Shown here: positions 7,821-16,826 of the stretch, piece after piece | Layout of the letters: the number at the start of each line of letters is the position of its first letter | How positions within the stretch are numbered: the first letter of the stretch is position 1 | NCBI GenBank assembly: GCA_034432595.1 | Contig: DAOUBT010000028.1 | Span: 1-50,862 of the forward strand | Direction: 5' to 3' | Source: DAOTZR01 sp034432595 | GTDB taxonomy: Bacteria > Chloroflexota > Anaerolineae > B4-G1 > SLSP01 | Length of the DNA: 50,862 bases | Notes under the pieces: model-generated | The model's input: the letters and a program-made list of their open reading frames with translations, nothing else | The model's database searches: none | Told to the model about the DNA's origin: nothing | Position numbers and translations under genes: made by a program

Positions 7821-7826
7821 TATAAT
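7821..7826 (+). promoter_or_regulatory. Probable -10 box for the CpaF gene
   Basis: Perfect TATAAT about 58 nt before the ATG at 7884. The upstream region has no good -35 hexamer (best TTTCCC with an 18-bp spacer), so an activator or another recognition mode may be needed. Confidence 0.45.
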
Positions 7827-7883
7827 GGATTTTATGAAATATTCGTAACGCTCTTGTAACACGCCCATAACTGGAGGTTAATC

Positions 7884-9209
7884 ATGGCGCCGCAAACTGT
7901 ACCGACGCTGGATAAGGCCTGGGTGGAACGCAAAAAATTGGCTTTGTGGATTTCGGATAAAATCCGCGAATCGCTCAAGGCGATTGGGCCGGTGGAAAAA
8001 ACGCCCCAGAACCTGCAGATTATCGAACAGGGCTTTAACGCGCTTTACGCACACGCCCGCGCCAACCTTTCCCCTGAAGAAAAACAAGCCCTCTACCAGG
8101 ATGTGCTGGACGAGGTCACCGGCTTCGGCCCCATCGAAAGCCTCTTGCAACAGGAAGATATCAGCGAGGTGATGGTCAACGGCCCCTATCAGGTCTACGT
8201 GGAGCGCAAGGGCAAGGTGACGCTATCGGATGTGCGCTTCCTCGATGATGACCACGTGCTGCGCGTGATTGACCGCATCATCAAACCCCTGGGACGGAAG
8301 GTAGATCGAAGCTGGCCGATGGTGGATGCACGTTTGCCCGATGGTTCGCGCGTGAACGCCATCATTCCCCCTTGCGCTATTGACGGCCCATCCATTACCA
8401 TCCGCAAATTCAGCAAGAAGAAGCTCTCCATCGAGGACCTGATTCGCTTCGGGTCGCTGACGGAGCAGATGGCGGAGTTTTTGCGTGCATGCGTGGTCTC
8501 GCGCCTCAACATTGTTGTCTCCGGCGGGACGGGATCCGGTAAAACCACCCTGCTGAACGTGCTTTCAAGCTTCATCCCGGAAGATGAGCGCATCGTAACC
8601 GTGGAGGATGCTGCCGAATTGCAGTTGATGCAGCCGCACGTGGTGCGTCTGGAGACCAAGCCCGTTGACCCGCTTGACCCCGAAAGCCGACCGGTCCAGA
8701 TTCGCGATCTGGTCATCAACACCCTGCGCATGCGTCCGGAACGCATCATCGTGGGCGAGTGCCGCGGCGGCGAGGCGCTGGATATGCTGCAGGCGATGAA
8801 CACCGGCCACGACGGCAGTCTGACCACGATTCACGCCAACACCCCGCGTGACACGATTTCGCGTCTGGAAACGCTGGTGCTGATGGCCGGCATGGACCTG
8901 CCGCTGAGTGTGGTGCGACGACAGATTGTCTCGGCGATTGACCTCATCGTGCAGCAGAGCCGCCTGCGCGACGGTTCGCGTAAAATCATCAACATCACCG
9001 AAATCCAGGGGATTGAAGGGGAAACCGTCATCCTGCAGGATATCTTCAAATTCGAAGAGCAGGGCGAAGAGAACGGCAAAATTGTCGGGCGCCACAAACC
9101 GACGGGCGTGCGGCCCAACTTCATGCCGCGCCTCATCGCGCACGGGTTCAACCTCCCCGCCTCAGTGTTCATGGATCTGGATCAGAGCGCACGGACGGGG
9201 CGCCGATAA
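7884..9209 (+). CDS. CpaF/TadA-type secretion ATPase
   Basis: Cytoplasmic hexameric ATPase of the type II/IV secretion superfamily, which powers assembly of Flp/Tad pili. 441 residues, normal for CpaF. The N-terminal domain (about 30-180) precedes the Walker A box GGTGSGKTT (214-222, Lys220). The Asp-box region IVTVEDAAELQL, the LRMRPERIIVGECRGGEALDML Walker B region and the His-box TGHDGSLTTIHAN follow. The start has GGAGGT 7 nt upstream. No tadB, tadC, prepilin, prepilin peptidase or CpaE gene is adjacent, so the rest of the machine must lie elsewhere or the ATPase serves another system. Confidence 0.93.
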   Translation: MAPQTVPTLDKAWVERKKLALWISDKIRESLKAIGPVEKTPQNLQIIEQGFNALYAHARANLSPEEKQALYQDVLDEVTGFGPIESLLQQEDISEVMVNGPYQVYVERKGKVTLSDVRFLDDDHVLRVIDRIIKPLGRKVDRSWPMVDARLPDGSRVNAIIPPCAIDGPSITIRKFSKKKLSIEDLIRFGSLTEQMAEFLRACVVSRLNIVVSGGTGSGKTTLLNVLSSFIPEDERIVTVEDAAELQLMQPHVVRLETKPVDPLDPESRPVQIRDLVINTLRMRPERIIVGECRGGEALDMLQAMNTGHDGSLTTIHANTPRDTISRLETLVLMAGMDLPLSVVRRQIVSAIDLIVQQSRLRDGSRKIINITEIQGIEGETVILQDIFKFEEQGEENGKIVGRHKPTGVRPNFMPRLIAHGFNLPASVFMDLDQSARTGRR

Positions 9210-9250
9210 GCGGAAAGGGACAGGTCACGGCTCGCCATCCCGCAGGAAGA

Positions 9251-9289
9251 GGCTGTGCGGCGGTCCGCAGGGAAACCCTATGCACAGCC
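9251..9289 (+). other. Compact three-way-junction RNA-like element
   Basis: GGCTGTGC (9251-9258) pairs perfectly with GCACAGCC (9282-9289). Inside lie two small hairpins: GCG-GTC-CGC (9260-9268) and AGGG-AAA-CCCT (9269-9279). It sits in the 170-base spacer between the CpaF and cupin genes. There is no T run, so it is not a terminator. It may be a processed leader structure or a coincidence of inverted repeats. Confidence 0.35.
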
Positions 9290-9379
9290 CGGTTCTCTAA
9301 AGCCAGACAGGGCGCGCTGTTCAGGGGCGTTAGCCAGAGTTAGCGTTCCAATAAACTATTCAGAGGAGTTGAAACAGGC

Positions 9380-9859
9380 ATGTCATCACCGATCTATGCC
9401 CCTATCGAAGGGGTTGTCATCAAGTCACTTGTGGATCATGCTGATGAGCGGCAGGCCTTCCGCGAAATCATCCGCGTCACGGATGCGTTTTTTGGCGAGG
9501 GTTTCGGGCAGCTCAGCCACGCCATCATGTTGCCCGGCACCATCAAAGCCTGGCACGTGCATCCCACGCAGGTAGATTGGTGGTATGTGCCCATCGGCGC
9601 GTTGAAGTTGGTGTTGCACGACCTGCGTCCGGAATCCCCCACCTACCATTACACGCAGGAAATTCTGATGGGCGAGATTTACCCGCCCGTTTGCGTGCGC
9701 ATTCCGCCGCGCGTCGCCCACGGTTGCAAGGTGACAGGCGGCATCACGCATCTGTTTTACGTCACGTCAAGCGTCTATAATCCCGCTGAAGAAGGGCGCA
9801 TCGCCCACGACGACCCGGATATTGGTTACAACTGGTTGGCGTTGCCGCCCATCAAATAG
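9380..9859 (+). CDS. Cupin, RmlC-like (dTDP-4-dehydrorhamnose 3,5-epimerase family)
   Basis: 159 residues, one double-stranded beta-helix domain. RmlC-type landmarks are GTIKAWHVHPTQVDWWYVPIGALKLVLHDLR (near 52-80), the PPRVAHGCKV box and the tail TSSVYNPAEEGRIAHDDPDIGYNW, which corresponds to the DP-x-x-x-x-W ending of RmlC enzymes. It is shorter than classical RmlC (about 180), and the N-terminal substrate loop looks reduced, so it may epimerise another NDP-keto sugar. The GAGGAG box 10 nt before the ATG supports the start. A sugar-nucleotide role would fit with the envelope glycan genes near 2-4 kb, though it is not in their operon. Confidence 0.75.
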   Translation: MSSPIYAPIEGVVIKSLVDHADERQAFREIIRVTDAFFGEGFGQLSHAIMLPGTIKAWHVHPTQVDWWYVPIGALKLVLHDLRPESPTYHYTQEILMGEIYPPVCVRIPPRVAHGCKVTGGITHLFYVTSSVYNPAEEGRIAHDDPDIGYNWLALPPIK

Positions 9860-9945
9860 CGGTTTCCCTTCATGGGTTCGTCCCTGAGAGGCGGACAATC
9901 CATCCGGAAGGGGACTTTTCATGCATTTGAGCCTGGAGGTGAGCT

Positions 9946-12558
9946 ATGAAGCCGTTACGGATGTTTACCGTTGCCCCGGCCTTGCCCCCTCAACTTGAAG
10001 GCCTGCGCGAACTGGCCTTTAATCTGCGCTGGGCCTGGAATCACGATACCATTGAGCTTTTTCGCCGTCTGGATAGCGACTTGTGGGAGAGCACTTACCA
10101 CAACCCGGTACAGATGCTGGGTAACATTGATCAGGCTCGCTTAGAAGCAGCCGTACAAGACGAGGGCTTTATGGCCCATTTCCGCCGCGTACAGGCAGAT
10201 TTCCAGCGCTACACGAGCGATCCCAACACCTGGTTCCGGCGCAAATACGGCCAGAGTGAGACGCCGGCGTTAATCGCCTATTTCTCCTTCGAGTTTGGCC
10301 TTAGCGAATGTCTCTCGATTTTTGCCGGTGGCCTGGGCATCCTTTCCGGCGACCATCTGAAATCCGCTTCGGATTTGGGCCTGCCGCTGGTGGGGGTTGG
10401 GCTACTTTATCAAGAAGGTTATTTCCGGCAATACCTCAATCAGGCCGGATGGCAGCAAGAAGCTTATGAAGATAACGACTTCGACAACCTGCCGTTGCGC
10501 TTGAGCCGCAACGCTCAGGGCGATCCGGTGCAGGTGCGCGTGAGTTTTCCAGGACGCGACATCACAGCCCAGGTCTGGGAAGTGAGCGTGGGACGCATCA
10601 AGCTCTACCTGTTAGATACCAACATCCCCGAAAACCCACGCCCTGAAGATCGCAACATCACCGATCAGCTCTACGGCGGGGATCAGGAAATGCGCATCAA
10701 ACAGGAGCTTCTGCTGGGTATCGGTGGGTACCGCGCCCTGCAAGCCCTGGGCCTGGAGCCGACCATCTACCACATCAACGAGGGGCATTCGGCTTTCCTG
10801 GCCCTGGAGCACACGCGCATGTTGATGCAGCGGTACCACGTGAATTTCTGGGAAGCGATGGAGGCGGCCTCGGCGGGTATCATCTTCACCACGCACACCC
10901 CCGTCCCCGCCGGCCATGACCGCTTTCCGCCGCACCTGATCGAGCGCTATTTTAGCGATTACATGCGCAGCCTGGGCATCACGCGGCAAGAGTTCTTCGC
11001 GCTGGGGCGCGCCAATCCCTATGACGAGGGCGAACCTTTCTGCATGACTATCCTGGCGCTCAACATGGCAGCTTTCAGCAACGGCGTGAGCCGTCTCCAC
11101 GGCGCGGTGAGCCGCGCCATGTGGCGCGATTTGTGGCCGCGCCTGCCGGAAGACGAAATCCCCATCGAGCACGTCACTAACGGTGTGCATTTCGAGTCCT
11201 GGATTTCGCGCGATATGAAGCAGCTCTACGACCGTTATTTAGGGCCGCGCTGGCGCGAAGAGCCGGCTGACCACAGTGTCTGGAAACGAGCCGAGCAAAT
11301 CGCTGCGGAGGAGCTATGGCGCACCCACGAACGCCGACGTGAGCGCATGGTGAGTTTCGTGCGGCGCACCCTCGTTGAACAGCTCAAGCGACGCGGCGCT
11401 TCCAAAAACGAAATCGCCCTCGCTGCCGAGGTGCTCGATCCCGAAGCCCTGACGATTGGTTTTGCGCGACGCTTCGCCACTTACAAGCGCGCCACCCTGA
11501 TTTTGCGCGACCCGGAGCGCCTGGCGGTGCTGCTCAACGATCCCAAGCGCCCGTTGCAGATCATCTTCGCAGGCAAGGCCCATCCGCGCGACGACCCCGG
11601 TAAAGAGTTAATTCGCCAGATTGTGGAACTTTCGCGCCGCGAAGAGTTCCGCCACCGCCTGGTCTTCATCGAAGATTATGATATGAACATCGCGCGCTAC
11701 CTGCTGCAAGGCGTGGACGTGTGGCTCAATACGCCGCGCCGCCCGCTGGAAGCCAGCGGCACCAGCGGGATGAAGGCCGCCGCTAACGGCGTGCTCAATC
11801 TCAGCGTGCTGGACGGGTGGTGGGACGAGGCCTATCATCCCGACCTGGGCTGGGCCATCGGACAGGGCGAGACCTACTCGGACCCTGTCTATCAGGACTA
11901 TGTGGAAGCGGAGACGCTGTACAATTTGCTGGAGCAGGATGTCATCCCCGCGTTCTACGAGCGCGGACGGGACGGGATGCCGCGCCGCTGGATCGAGATG
12001 ATGAAGGCCAGCCTGGCCAACCTGTGCTTCTACTTCAACACCCACCGCATGGTGGGCGAGTACACCGAGCGGTATTACATGCCCGCCGTGCGCCGCAGTC
12101 AGCATCTACAGGCCAACAGTCTGGAGCGCGCCCGCGCCCTGGCGCAGTGGAAGGCGACGATCCGCGCCCAATGGGGCAACATCCGCATCGAAGATGTACA
12201 GGTCTGCGAGGGCACCACGCAGGCCTGGGAGCGCGCCCTGCCGGAAGTGCAGGTGGGCGATCTGCTCTGCGCGCGGGTGTGGGTGGATTTGGGCCTGCTC
12301 AAGCCGGAGGATGTGCGCGTGGAGTTGTGCGTGGGAACGGTGAACGCCGATGGGGAACTATCAGATATCGAAACTTTTCCCATGCACCCGGTACAGACAG
12401 AGAGAAAAGAAGGGGAAACGCCGACGGGACGCTGCATGTTCATCGTGGATGCGATTCCCTGCCGCCGCAGTGGCCTCTTCGGCTACACCGTGCGCATCCT
12501 GCCGCAACATCCCGATTTGGTGACGCCGTATCTGCGCGGCATCATTCTCTGGGCCTGA
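9946..12558 (+). CDS. glgP: Alpha-glucan (glycogen/maltodextrin) phosphorylase, DUF3417 type
   Basis: Cytoplasmic GT35 enzyme that releases glucose-1-phosphate from the non-reducing ends of alpha-1,4-glucans. 870 residues, the length of the Thermus/Thermotoga-type enzymes with an N-terminal DUF3417 domain (about 1-115, FNLRWAWNHDTIELF). Then come IAYFSFEFGLSECL, FAGGLGILSGDHLKSASDLGLPLVGVGLLY and HINEGHSAF. The PLP-binding lysine is Lys610 in EASGTSGMKAAANG. A beta-rich tail of about 100 residues is appended. GGAGGTGA precedes the ATG by 4 nt. It appears to be a single gene; no glgA, glgB or glgC lies nearby. Confidence 0.95.
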   Translation: MKPLRMFTVAPALPPQLEGLRELAFNLRWAWNHDTIELFRRLDSDLWESTYHNPVQMLGNIDQARLEAAVQDEGFMAHFRRVQADFQRYTSDPNTWFRRKYGQSETPALIAYFSFEFGLSECLSIFAGGLGILSGDHLKSASDLGLPLVGVGLLYQEGYFRQYLNQAGWQQEAYEDNDFDNLPLRLSRNAQGDPVQVRVSFPGRDITAQVWEVSVGRIKLYLLDTNIPENPRPEDRNITDQLYGGDQEMRIKQELLLGIGGYRALQALGLEPTIYHINEGHSAFLALEHTRMLMQRYHVNFWEAMEAASAGIIFTTHTPVPAGHDRFPPHLIERYFSDYMRSLGITRQEFFALGRANPYDEGEPFCMTILALNMAAFSNGVSRLHGAVSRAMWRDLWPRLPEDEIPIEHVTNGVHFESWISRDMKQLYDRYLGPRWREEPADHSVWKRAEQIAAEELWRTHERRRERMVSFVRRTLVEQLKRRGASKNEIALAAEVLDPEALTIGFARRFATYKRATLILRDPERLAVLLNDPKRPLQIIFAGKAHPRDDPGKELIRQIVELSRREEFRHRLVFIEDYDMNIARYLLQGVDVWLNTPRRPLEASGTSGMKAAANGVLNLSVLDGWWDEAYHPDLGWAIGQGETYSDPVYQDYVEAETLYNLLEQDVIPAFYERGRDGMPRRWIEMMKASLANLCFYFNTHRMVGEYTERYYMPAVRRSQHLQANSLERARALAQWKATIRAQWGNIRIEDVQVCEGTTQAWERALPEVQVGDLLCARVWVDLGLLKPEDVRVELCVGTVNADGELSDIETFPMHPVQTERKEGETPTGRCMFIVDAIPCRRSGLFGYTVRILPQHPDLVTPYLRGIILWA

Positions 12559-12644
12559 GACGCGCTGCCTTCACGGGTAAGCCACACGTGATCGGTTGAT
12601 ACGAGGACCTGCCCGGCCAGCCTGGATTACGATGCCGTAGCGGC

Positions 12645-12680
12645 GTAGGGGCAGGCGAAGGCAAGGCCTTCGCCCACCCC
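12645..12680. repeat. Palindromic intergenic element (GCGAAGGC core), copy 2
   Basis: GTAGGGGCAG then GCGAAGGC-AAG-GCCTTCGC and CCACCCC. The core is identical to the element at 5583-5615, with a different loop (AAG against ATA). The GTAGGGGC edge is shared with the repeat next to ung (42579-42635). Confidence 0.55.
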
Positions 12681-12789
12681 ACCCCAATGGGTGTTGAAAT
12701 CTCGGATACCTATCCAAACCCGCAGTTAAAATCGCGCAGTGGTGATCTCAATGGCTATCCTGGCGCTGAAGGTTAAGCAGTTACAAGTA

Positions 12790-12818
12790 TTGGACAAACT
12801 GTTAAAATCGTGTATTAT
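12790..12818 (+). promoter_or_regulatory. Promoter of the atpAGDC operon
   Basis: TTGGAC (12790-12795), 17-bp spacer, TATTAT (12813-12818), about 63 nt before the atpA start. Confidence 0.55.
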
Positions 12819-12881
12819 CAAAGCGCGTTGCGTTGGGTGATTACGCAGGTTCTGACCAACCTGGCATGATGAGGAGTGAGC

Positions 12882-14540
12882 ATGGAGAATCCTGAAGAAC
12901 TGTTCCAGACTTTCCGCACGCGATTGCAGCGTTTTGAACCCGGCATCATCACACAAGAAATCGGCACGGTCGTGGAAATCGGCGATGGCATTGCTACCGT
13001 GGAAGGTCTCCCCGGCGTGCAGATGAACGAGCTGGTCGAATTCCAGAACCATACCATGGGCCTGGCTTTCAACCTGGAGGAGGAGCGCGTCGGGGTTATC
13101 GTGCTGGGCGATTACACCACGCTCGAAGAAGGCATGACCGTCTCGCGCACGCAGCGCATCGTCTCCGTGCCGGTAGGCAAAGGCCTGTTGGGACGGGTCG
13201 TCAACGCCCTTGGCGAACCGGTGGACGGCAAAGGTCCCATCGAGTACGAGCGCTTTATGCCAGTTGAACGCATCGCCGCCGGCATTGTCGAACGTCAGGA
13301 CGTGGACACCCCGCTTCTCACCGGCATCAAGGCCATTGATGCCATGATTCCTATCGGGCGCGGGCAGCGCGAACTGATCATCGGCGACCGTCAGACAGGC
13401 AAAACGGCCATTGCCATTGACACGATTCTGAACCAGAAGAACAGCGGCGTGCGCTGTATCTACGTCGCCATCGGGCAAAAGCAAGCGCAGATTGCGCGCG
13501 TCGTCGCCACGTTAGAGCAATACGGAGCCATGGCTTACACCGTGGTGGTCGCCGCCCCCGCATCCGCCCCTGCCGCGCTGCAATACCTGGCCCCCTATGC
13601 CGGATGCGCCATCGGCGAGGCTTTCATGGAGGAAGGCCTTGACGCCCTGGTCATCTACGACGACCTCACCCGTCACGCCTGGGCTTACCGTCAGCTCTCG
13701 CTGCTGCTGCGCCGACCGCCGGGACGTGAAGCTTATCCGGGCGACATTTTCTACCTGCACTCGCGCCTGTTGGAGCGCGCGGCACGCCTGGCCTATCGCT
13801 ATGTTATTGTGAAAAAGGATGCGCCGGAAAGCGCCCAGGAAGATGTGGATGGGCGGGTCTATATTGGACAGCTCGGCAAGCATGAAGCGGAAGCGCGCCT
13901 CCAGGAGCTTGGCGAGGGCTACGTCCTGCGTCGGCTACCCGGTACCGGCGGCAGCCTGACCGCGCTCCCCATCATTGAAACCCAATTAGGCGACGTATCG
14001 GCCTACATCCCCACCAACGTGATTTCCATCACGGATGGACAGATTTACCTGGAGCCGAGCCTGTTCAACGCCGGCATTCGCCCGGCCATCAACATCGGCA
14101 TCTCGGTTTCGCGCGTAGGTGGTGACGCGCAGACCAAAACCATGAAGCGCATTGCCGGCCCGCTTAAGCTCACGATGGCGCAATATCAGGAGCTGGAAGC
14201 TTTTGCCCGCCTGGGGGCCGACCTGGACGAGGCCACACGCCGACAGTTAGATAAGGGGGTGCGCATGACCGAAATCCTCAAACAGGGTCAATACGCGCCC
14301 CTCAGCCTGGGACAGGAAATCGCCATCATTTACGCGGCGCTCAACGGTTTTGTGGACGAGATTCCCGTTCCCAAAATCCGCGAGTACGAGGCCATGTTCC
14401 ACGAGTACATCCGCGCCCATGCCCCCACCCTGATTGACCGGCTTGAGCGCGAGGCCTGGTCGGACGAGCTGGAGAAGGAGTTGCGCGAGGTCCTGCACGC
14501 CTTCAATACCTTGTGGGGAGCGGAGAAAGCGCGAGCATGA
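12882..14540 (+). CDS. atpA: ATP synthase F1 subunit alpha
   Basis: Non-catalytic nucleotide-binding subunit of the F1 head. 552 residues, somewhat longer than the usual 500-515 because of a C-terminal extension. The P-loop GDRQTGKT is at 168-175. YRQLSLLLRRPPGREAYPGDIFYLHSRLLERAA and the signature PAINIGISVSRVGGDAQ follow. AGGAG lies 5 nt before the ATG at 12882, which is preferred over the GTG at 12876. First gene of an F1-only operon (alpha, gamma, beta, epsilon). The F0 genes and the delta gene, which usually precede alpha, are absent here. Confidence 0.97.
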   Translation: MENPEELFQTFRTRLQRFEPGIITQEIGTVVEIGDGIATVEGLPGVQMNELVEFQNHTMGLAFNLEEERVGVIVLGDYTTLEEGMTVSRTQRIVSVPVGKGLLGRVVNALGEPVDGKGPIEYERFMPVERIAAGIVERQDVDTPLLTGIKAIDAMIPIGRGQRELIIGDRQTGKTAIAIDTILNQKNSGVRCIYVAIGQKQAQIARVVATLEQYGAMAYTVVVAAPASAPAALQYLAPYAGCAIGEAFMEEGLDALVIYDDLTRHAWAYRQLSLLLRRPPGREAYPGDIFYLHSRLLERAARLAYRYVIVKKDAPESAQEDVDGRVYIGQLGKHEAEARLQELGEGYVLRRLPGTGGSLTALPIIETQLGDVSAYIPTNVISITDGQIYLEPSLFNAGIRPAINIGISVSRVGGDAQTKTMKRIAGPLKLTMAQYQELEAFARLGADLDEATRRQLDKGVRMTEILKQGQYAPLSLGQEIAIIYAALNGFVDEIPVPKIREYEAMFHEYIRAHAPTLIDRLEREAWSDELEKELREVLHAFNTLWGAEKARA

Positions 14541-15409
14541 GCAGCATTCAACAGCTTCGACGACGCATCCGCAGCACGCGCGACCTGGTGAAAGTGACGC
14601 GCGCCATGCAGGCGGTATCCGCCTCAAAGGTGCGCCGCGTGCAACAACAGGCCATCAACTCCCGCCCTTATTACCACTGGGCCAAAGTCTTTCTGCAACA
14701 GCTCAGCGGGGATGCCAACCTGATGCAAAGCATTCCCTGGGTGCGTGAGGCTATCGCTCCACAGCGCCTTCTGCTGGTGGTGATAACCTCCGATCGTGGC
14801 CTATGCGGTGCTTACAATCAGAACGTGTTGCGCCTTGCGGTCCAATTCCATCAGGAACACGCCGCACAGCAGGTAGACATCTTCACAATTGGGCGGAAGG
14901 GGCGTGATTTGCTCGGTCGCTTAGGCCTGAACATCCGCTACCATTTTGATGCGCCGCGCAGCGTGCCCACGTATCACGAGGCGCAGCGCTACGCGCGCCT
15001 GATCATGCAGGACTTTGCCCCACAAGCGGGAACTCCTTACGATGAGGTCTACATCGCCTACACGCAATTCAAGAACGTCCTTACCCAGGAAGCACGTATC
15101 GAGCGCTTCCTCCCCATCCGTCTGCCCGGCACGGGCACCGAACGTGAGTTTGTATACGAACCGGGGAAGGTGGAGATTCTGGGGACTTTCCTCCCCCAGG
15201 TTCTGACGGGGGAACTGTACCACTACATGCTCGAATCCACGGCCAGCGAGCACGCCGCGCGGATGGTGGCCATGGAGAATGCTTCGCGCAACGCGGAGAC
15301 GCTGGTACAGGACCTCACTTTAGCTTACAACAAGGCGCGGCAACAACTCATCACCAACGAATTACTGGACATTGCCGGCGGGGCCGAGGCTCTGCAGGCG
15401 ATTCGATAG
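14537..15409 (+). CDS. atpG: ATP synthase F1 subunit gamma
   Basis: Central rotor shaft of F1. 290 residues, normal. The N-terminal helix RRRIRSTRDLVKVTRAMQAVSASK and the C-terminal helix ARMVAMENASRNAETLVQDLTLAYNKARQ are the two coiled-coil strands of the shaft. VITSDRGLCGAYNQNV is the conserved Rossmann-like core. The ATG overlaps the atpA stop codon (ATGA), which indicates translational coupling; an in-frame start 24 nt upstream is less likely. Confidence 0.97.
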   Translation: MSSIQQLRRRIRSTRDLVKVTRAMQAVSASKVRRVQQQAINSRPYYHWAKVFLQQLSGDANLMQSIPWVREAIAPQRLLLVVITSDRGLCGAYNQNVLRLAVQFHQEHAAQQVDIFTIGRKGRDLLGRLGLNIRYHFDAPRSVPTYHEAQRYARLIMQDFAPQAGTPYDEVYIAYTQFKNVLTQEARIERFLPIRLPGTGTEREFVYEPGKVEILGTFLPQVLTGELYHYMLESTASEHAARMVAMENASRNAETLVQDLTLAYNKARQQLITNELLDIAGGAEALQAIR

Positions 15410-15418
15410 GGAGGCTTC

Positions 15419-16819
15419 ATGGCAAAAGGAACGCTTGGCCGTATCGTTCAAATCAAAGGCGCCGTGGTGGATGTTGCTTTTCCGGTGAATCAGATTCCGG
15501 AAATTTACTCCGCTCTCGAAGTGCAACTTCCCGACCGCAAGTTGATTCTGGAAGTGGAGCAGGAACTGCCCAACGGGTGGGTCCGTTGTGTTGCCATGGA
15601 CACCACGGATGGCCTGCAGCGCGGTCTGACCGTGGTGGATACAGGGGAACCCATCCGCGTACCCGTTGGCCCACAAACCCTGGGACGCATTTTTAATGTG
15701 CTGGGACAGCCGATTGACAACAAACCCGCGATTACCGATGCGGAGCTGCGTCCCATCCATCAGCCCGCGCCGGATTTCGAGGAACAGTCCACGCGCAGTC
15801 AGATGTTTGTCACCGGCATCAAGGTGATTGACCTGGTAGCCCCCTTCACCCTGGGCGGCAAGACGGGCGTGTTCGGCGGCGCAGGCGTGGGGAAGACCGT
15901 CATCATCGCTGAGCTGATGTATACCATGGCGCGCGTCCACAAGGGCGTCTCGGTCTTCGCAGGCATCGGAGAACGCACCCGCGAGGGCACGCAATTCTAC
16001 CGCGAATTGCACGAATACGAGGTCATTGACAACGCGGTGATGATTTTCGGGCAGATGAACGAGCCACCGGGCGTGCGCTTCCGTGTGGGCCTGACCGCGC
16101 TCACGATGGCGGAATACTTCCGCGATGAAGGGCGCGATGTGCTTATCTTCATTGACAACATCTACCGCTTCGTCATGGCCGGCATGGAAGTATCGGCCCT
16201 GTTGGGACGCATGCCGAGCGCGGTCGGTTATCAGCCCACGCTGGCGGCGGATATGGGACAGCTTCAGGAACGCATCACGAGCACCCGGCGCGGCTCCATC
16301 ACTTCGATGCAGGCCGTGTACGTTCCGGCAGACGACTATTCCGACCCGGCACCGGTGGCCACCTTCGCCCACTTAGACGCGGCGATTACCCTGGAACGCC
16401 GGTTAGCCGCACAGGGCCTCTACCCCGCGGTGGATCCGCTCACATCATCCTCGCGCATCCTCACGCCAACCGTGGTCGGTGAGGAGCATTACCGCGTGGC
16501 GCGCGAGGTGCAGCGCGTCCTGCAGCGCTATGAAGACCTTAAGGACATCATCGCCATCCTGGGTATTGATGAGCTTTCCGAAGACGATAAGCTCCTGGTA
16601 GCCCGTGCGCGCCGTATTCAGCGCTTCCTGACGCAGCCCTTCCACGTCACCACGCGCTTTAGCGGTCTGCCGGGCAAATTCGTGCCCATCGAGGAGACCG
16701 TGCGCGGCTTCCGCGAGATTCTGGAAGGACGCCACGACGACCTGCCGGAGCAGGCCTTCTACATGGTGGGCACGATTGACGAGGCCGTAGAAAAGGGCTA
16801 CGCCTTGCGGCACGCCTGA
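15419..16819 (+). CDS. atpD: ATP synthase F1 subunit beta
   Basis: Catalytic subunit of F1. 466 residues, normal. The Walker A box GGAGVGKT is at 153-160, followed by the GERTREG motif with the catalytic glutamate and the DPAPVATFAHLDA / LTSSSRIL region. The conserved catch-loop stretch reads FVMAGMEVSALLGRMPSAVGY, with MAGME in place of the common QAGSE. AGGGAGG precedes the ATG at 15419. Nine nucleotides separate it from atpG. Confidence 0.97.
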   Translation: MAKGTLGRIVQIKGAVVDVAFPVNQIPEIYSALEVQLPDRKLILEVEQELPNGWVRCVAMDTTDGLQRGLTVVDTGEPIRVPVGPQTLGRIFNVLGQPIDNKPAITDAELRPIHQPAPDFEEQSTRSQMFVTGIKVIDLVAPFTLGGKTGVFGGAGVGKTVIIAELMYTMARVHKGVSVFAGIGERTREGTQFYRELHEYEVIDNAVMIFGQMNEPPGVRFRVGLTALTMAEYFRDEGRDVLIFIDNIYRFVMAGMEVSALLGRMPSAVGYQPTLAADMGQLQERITSTRRGSITSMQAVYVPADDYSDPAPVATFAHLDAAITLERRLAAQGLYPAVDPLTSSSRILTPTVVGEEHYRVAREVQRVLQRYEDLKDIIAILGIDELSEDDKLLVARARRIQRFLTQPFHVTTRFSGLPGKFVPIEETVRGFREILEGRHDDLPEQAFYMVGTIDEAVEKGYALRHA

Positions 16820-16826
16820 GGCGACT

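Larger units (their letters stand above)
12559..12881 (+). other. Intergenic region before the ATP synthase genes
   Basis: 323 bases. They hold one palindromic repeat (12645-12680) and one promoter (12790-12818). TTAAAATCG occurs twice (near 12727 and 12802). No small ORF with a convincing ribosome-binding site and no T-tailed terminator after glgP were seen. Confidence 0.6.

Noticed and set aside
12876..12881. GTG start for atpA
   Set aside because: It overlaps the spacing from AGGAG; the ATG at 12882 has the right distance.
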